The notes under the pieces are model-generated. The model worked only from the letters and a program-made list of their open reading frames with translations. It was not told the origin of the DNA and made no database searches. DNA of 64,000 nucleotides. It comes from Cryomorpha ignava. GTDB taxonomy: Bacteria; Bacteroidota; Bacteroidia; Flavobacteriales_D; Cryomorphaceae. The DNA is taken from NCBI RefSeq assembly GCF_010686655.1, contig NZ_JAAGVY010000019.1, forward strand, positions 18,046 to 82,045, read 5' to 3'. Both the position numbers and the translations under genes were made by a program. Shown here one piece after another: positions 63,661 through 64,000 of this stretch (position 1 is its first letter; each line of letters begins with the position of its first letter).

Positions 63661-63900
63661 CTATAATTCAGCTTTAATTATCAATACAACTTCCTTGAAA
63701 TCGTTCACTACTTGATGGTTGGAAAATCTAATTTCATGAATTCCAACTCCATTTAAATACGCTGTTCTTTCTTTGTCTTTATCTTTTTGATTTTGTTCGC
63801 CATGATATTTTCCATCTAAATCAATAGATAATCGTTTTTCATGGCAATAAAATCCAACACATATTTGTTAATAACCTGAGTTCGATTATTAACAACTTGA
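63661..63900 (-). pseudogene. DUF559 endonuclease-domain remnant with frameshift
   Basis: On the minus strand one frame reads NNRTQVINKYVLDF and a second continues FYCHEKRLSIDLDGKYHGEQ, then NQKDKDKERTAYLNGVGIHE and IRFSNHQVVNDF to the TAG at 63661. This is the Vsr/DUF559-type nuclease core (DFYC, DLDGKYH, IRFSN). The frames join if one T is restored in the run at 63849-63852. No start codon or N-terminal part is present before the window end. Confidence 0.72.
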
Positions 63901-64000
63901 CTGTCAATAACTAACGAAAAATAGTTCTAAAAATAGAAAGGTAAAATACAGTGTTTTTGTATATTTAGATCGTTGAAAAATAAACACTTAACAAAAACAA

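Overview
The window looks like a chromosomal segment of a Bacteroidota bacterium, most likely Flavobacteriia or a close relative. The evidence is a fused lpxC-fabZ gene, a PorX-type response regulator with a PglZ domain, a type-B T9SS (gliding-motility) C-terminal domain, proteins resembling DUF6089, DUF3810, DUF4783 and DUF3352, and many copies of the Bacteroidota -7 promoter box TAnnTTTG just upstream of genes. Base composition is moderately AT-rich. No tRNA, rRNA, CRISPR array or complete insertion sequence was seen.

Layout. 1-2460: end of an M16 peptidase gene, an NMO/FabK-type flavoenzyme and a DUF6089-like outer-membrane barrel. 2457-30424: a large surface-glycan locus. Its core is a long minus-strand run of overlapping genes (2457-22711) holding nine or ten glycosyltransferases, an AsnB-type amidotransferase, two SDR epimerases, WecB, an O-antigen polymerase/ligase, an SGNH-like protein, a WcaF-like acyltransferase, and a kinase/isomerase/epimerase/nucleotidyltransferase set that resembles a dedicated NDP-sugar (heptose-like) pathway. 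A short plus-strand set (sulfotransferase, DegT aminotransferase, GT2) diverges from it. A second minus-strand set holds an acetyltransferase, a Wzm/Wzt ABC exporter and a Wzc-like tyrosine autokinase.

30541-36265: housekeeping and conserved genes (pRiA4b ORF-3-like, miaA, TPR protein, membrane protein, prolyl oligopeptidase, DUF3810). 36266-39949: a small accessory patch with an XRE regulator, an AT-rich lipoprotein gene, an orphan Rhs tip fragment, and an ECF sigma factor paired with a membrane protein carrying PKD and type-B sorting-like domains. 40055-48377: ndh, an Mpo1-like gene, an active/inactive M16 pair, and the run porX-tsaE-ald-small membrane protein. 48392-54230: HD hydrolase, then lpxD-lpxC/fabZ-lpxA-ABC ATPase-efp. 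54227-61795: a palindromic repeat array, a DUF3352-like propeller protein, rnhB, an ACC-deaminase-like PLP enzyme, a glucosaminidase with LysM repeats, hicB with a broken hicA, and another GT4. 61796-64000: a structured repeat element, a DUF4783-like gene, rlmH, about 650 bp of decayed repeats, and a frameshifted DUF559 nuclease remnant.

The most unusual items are: the sigma factor paired with a PKD/type-B-domain membrane protein; the palindromic array whose outer copies supply the stop codons of both flanking genes; the NDP-sugar pathway next to a GT9-like transferase; the tight divergent promoter and TTG-start pair at 22711/22728; the hicA remnant; and the inverted-repeat element at 61883-62042. 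All functional statements are read from sequence motifs without database searches.
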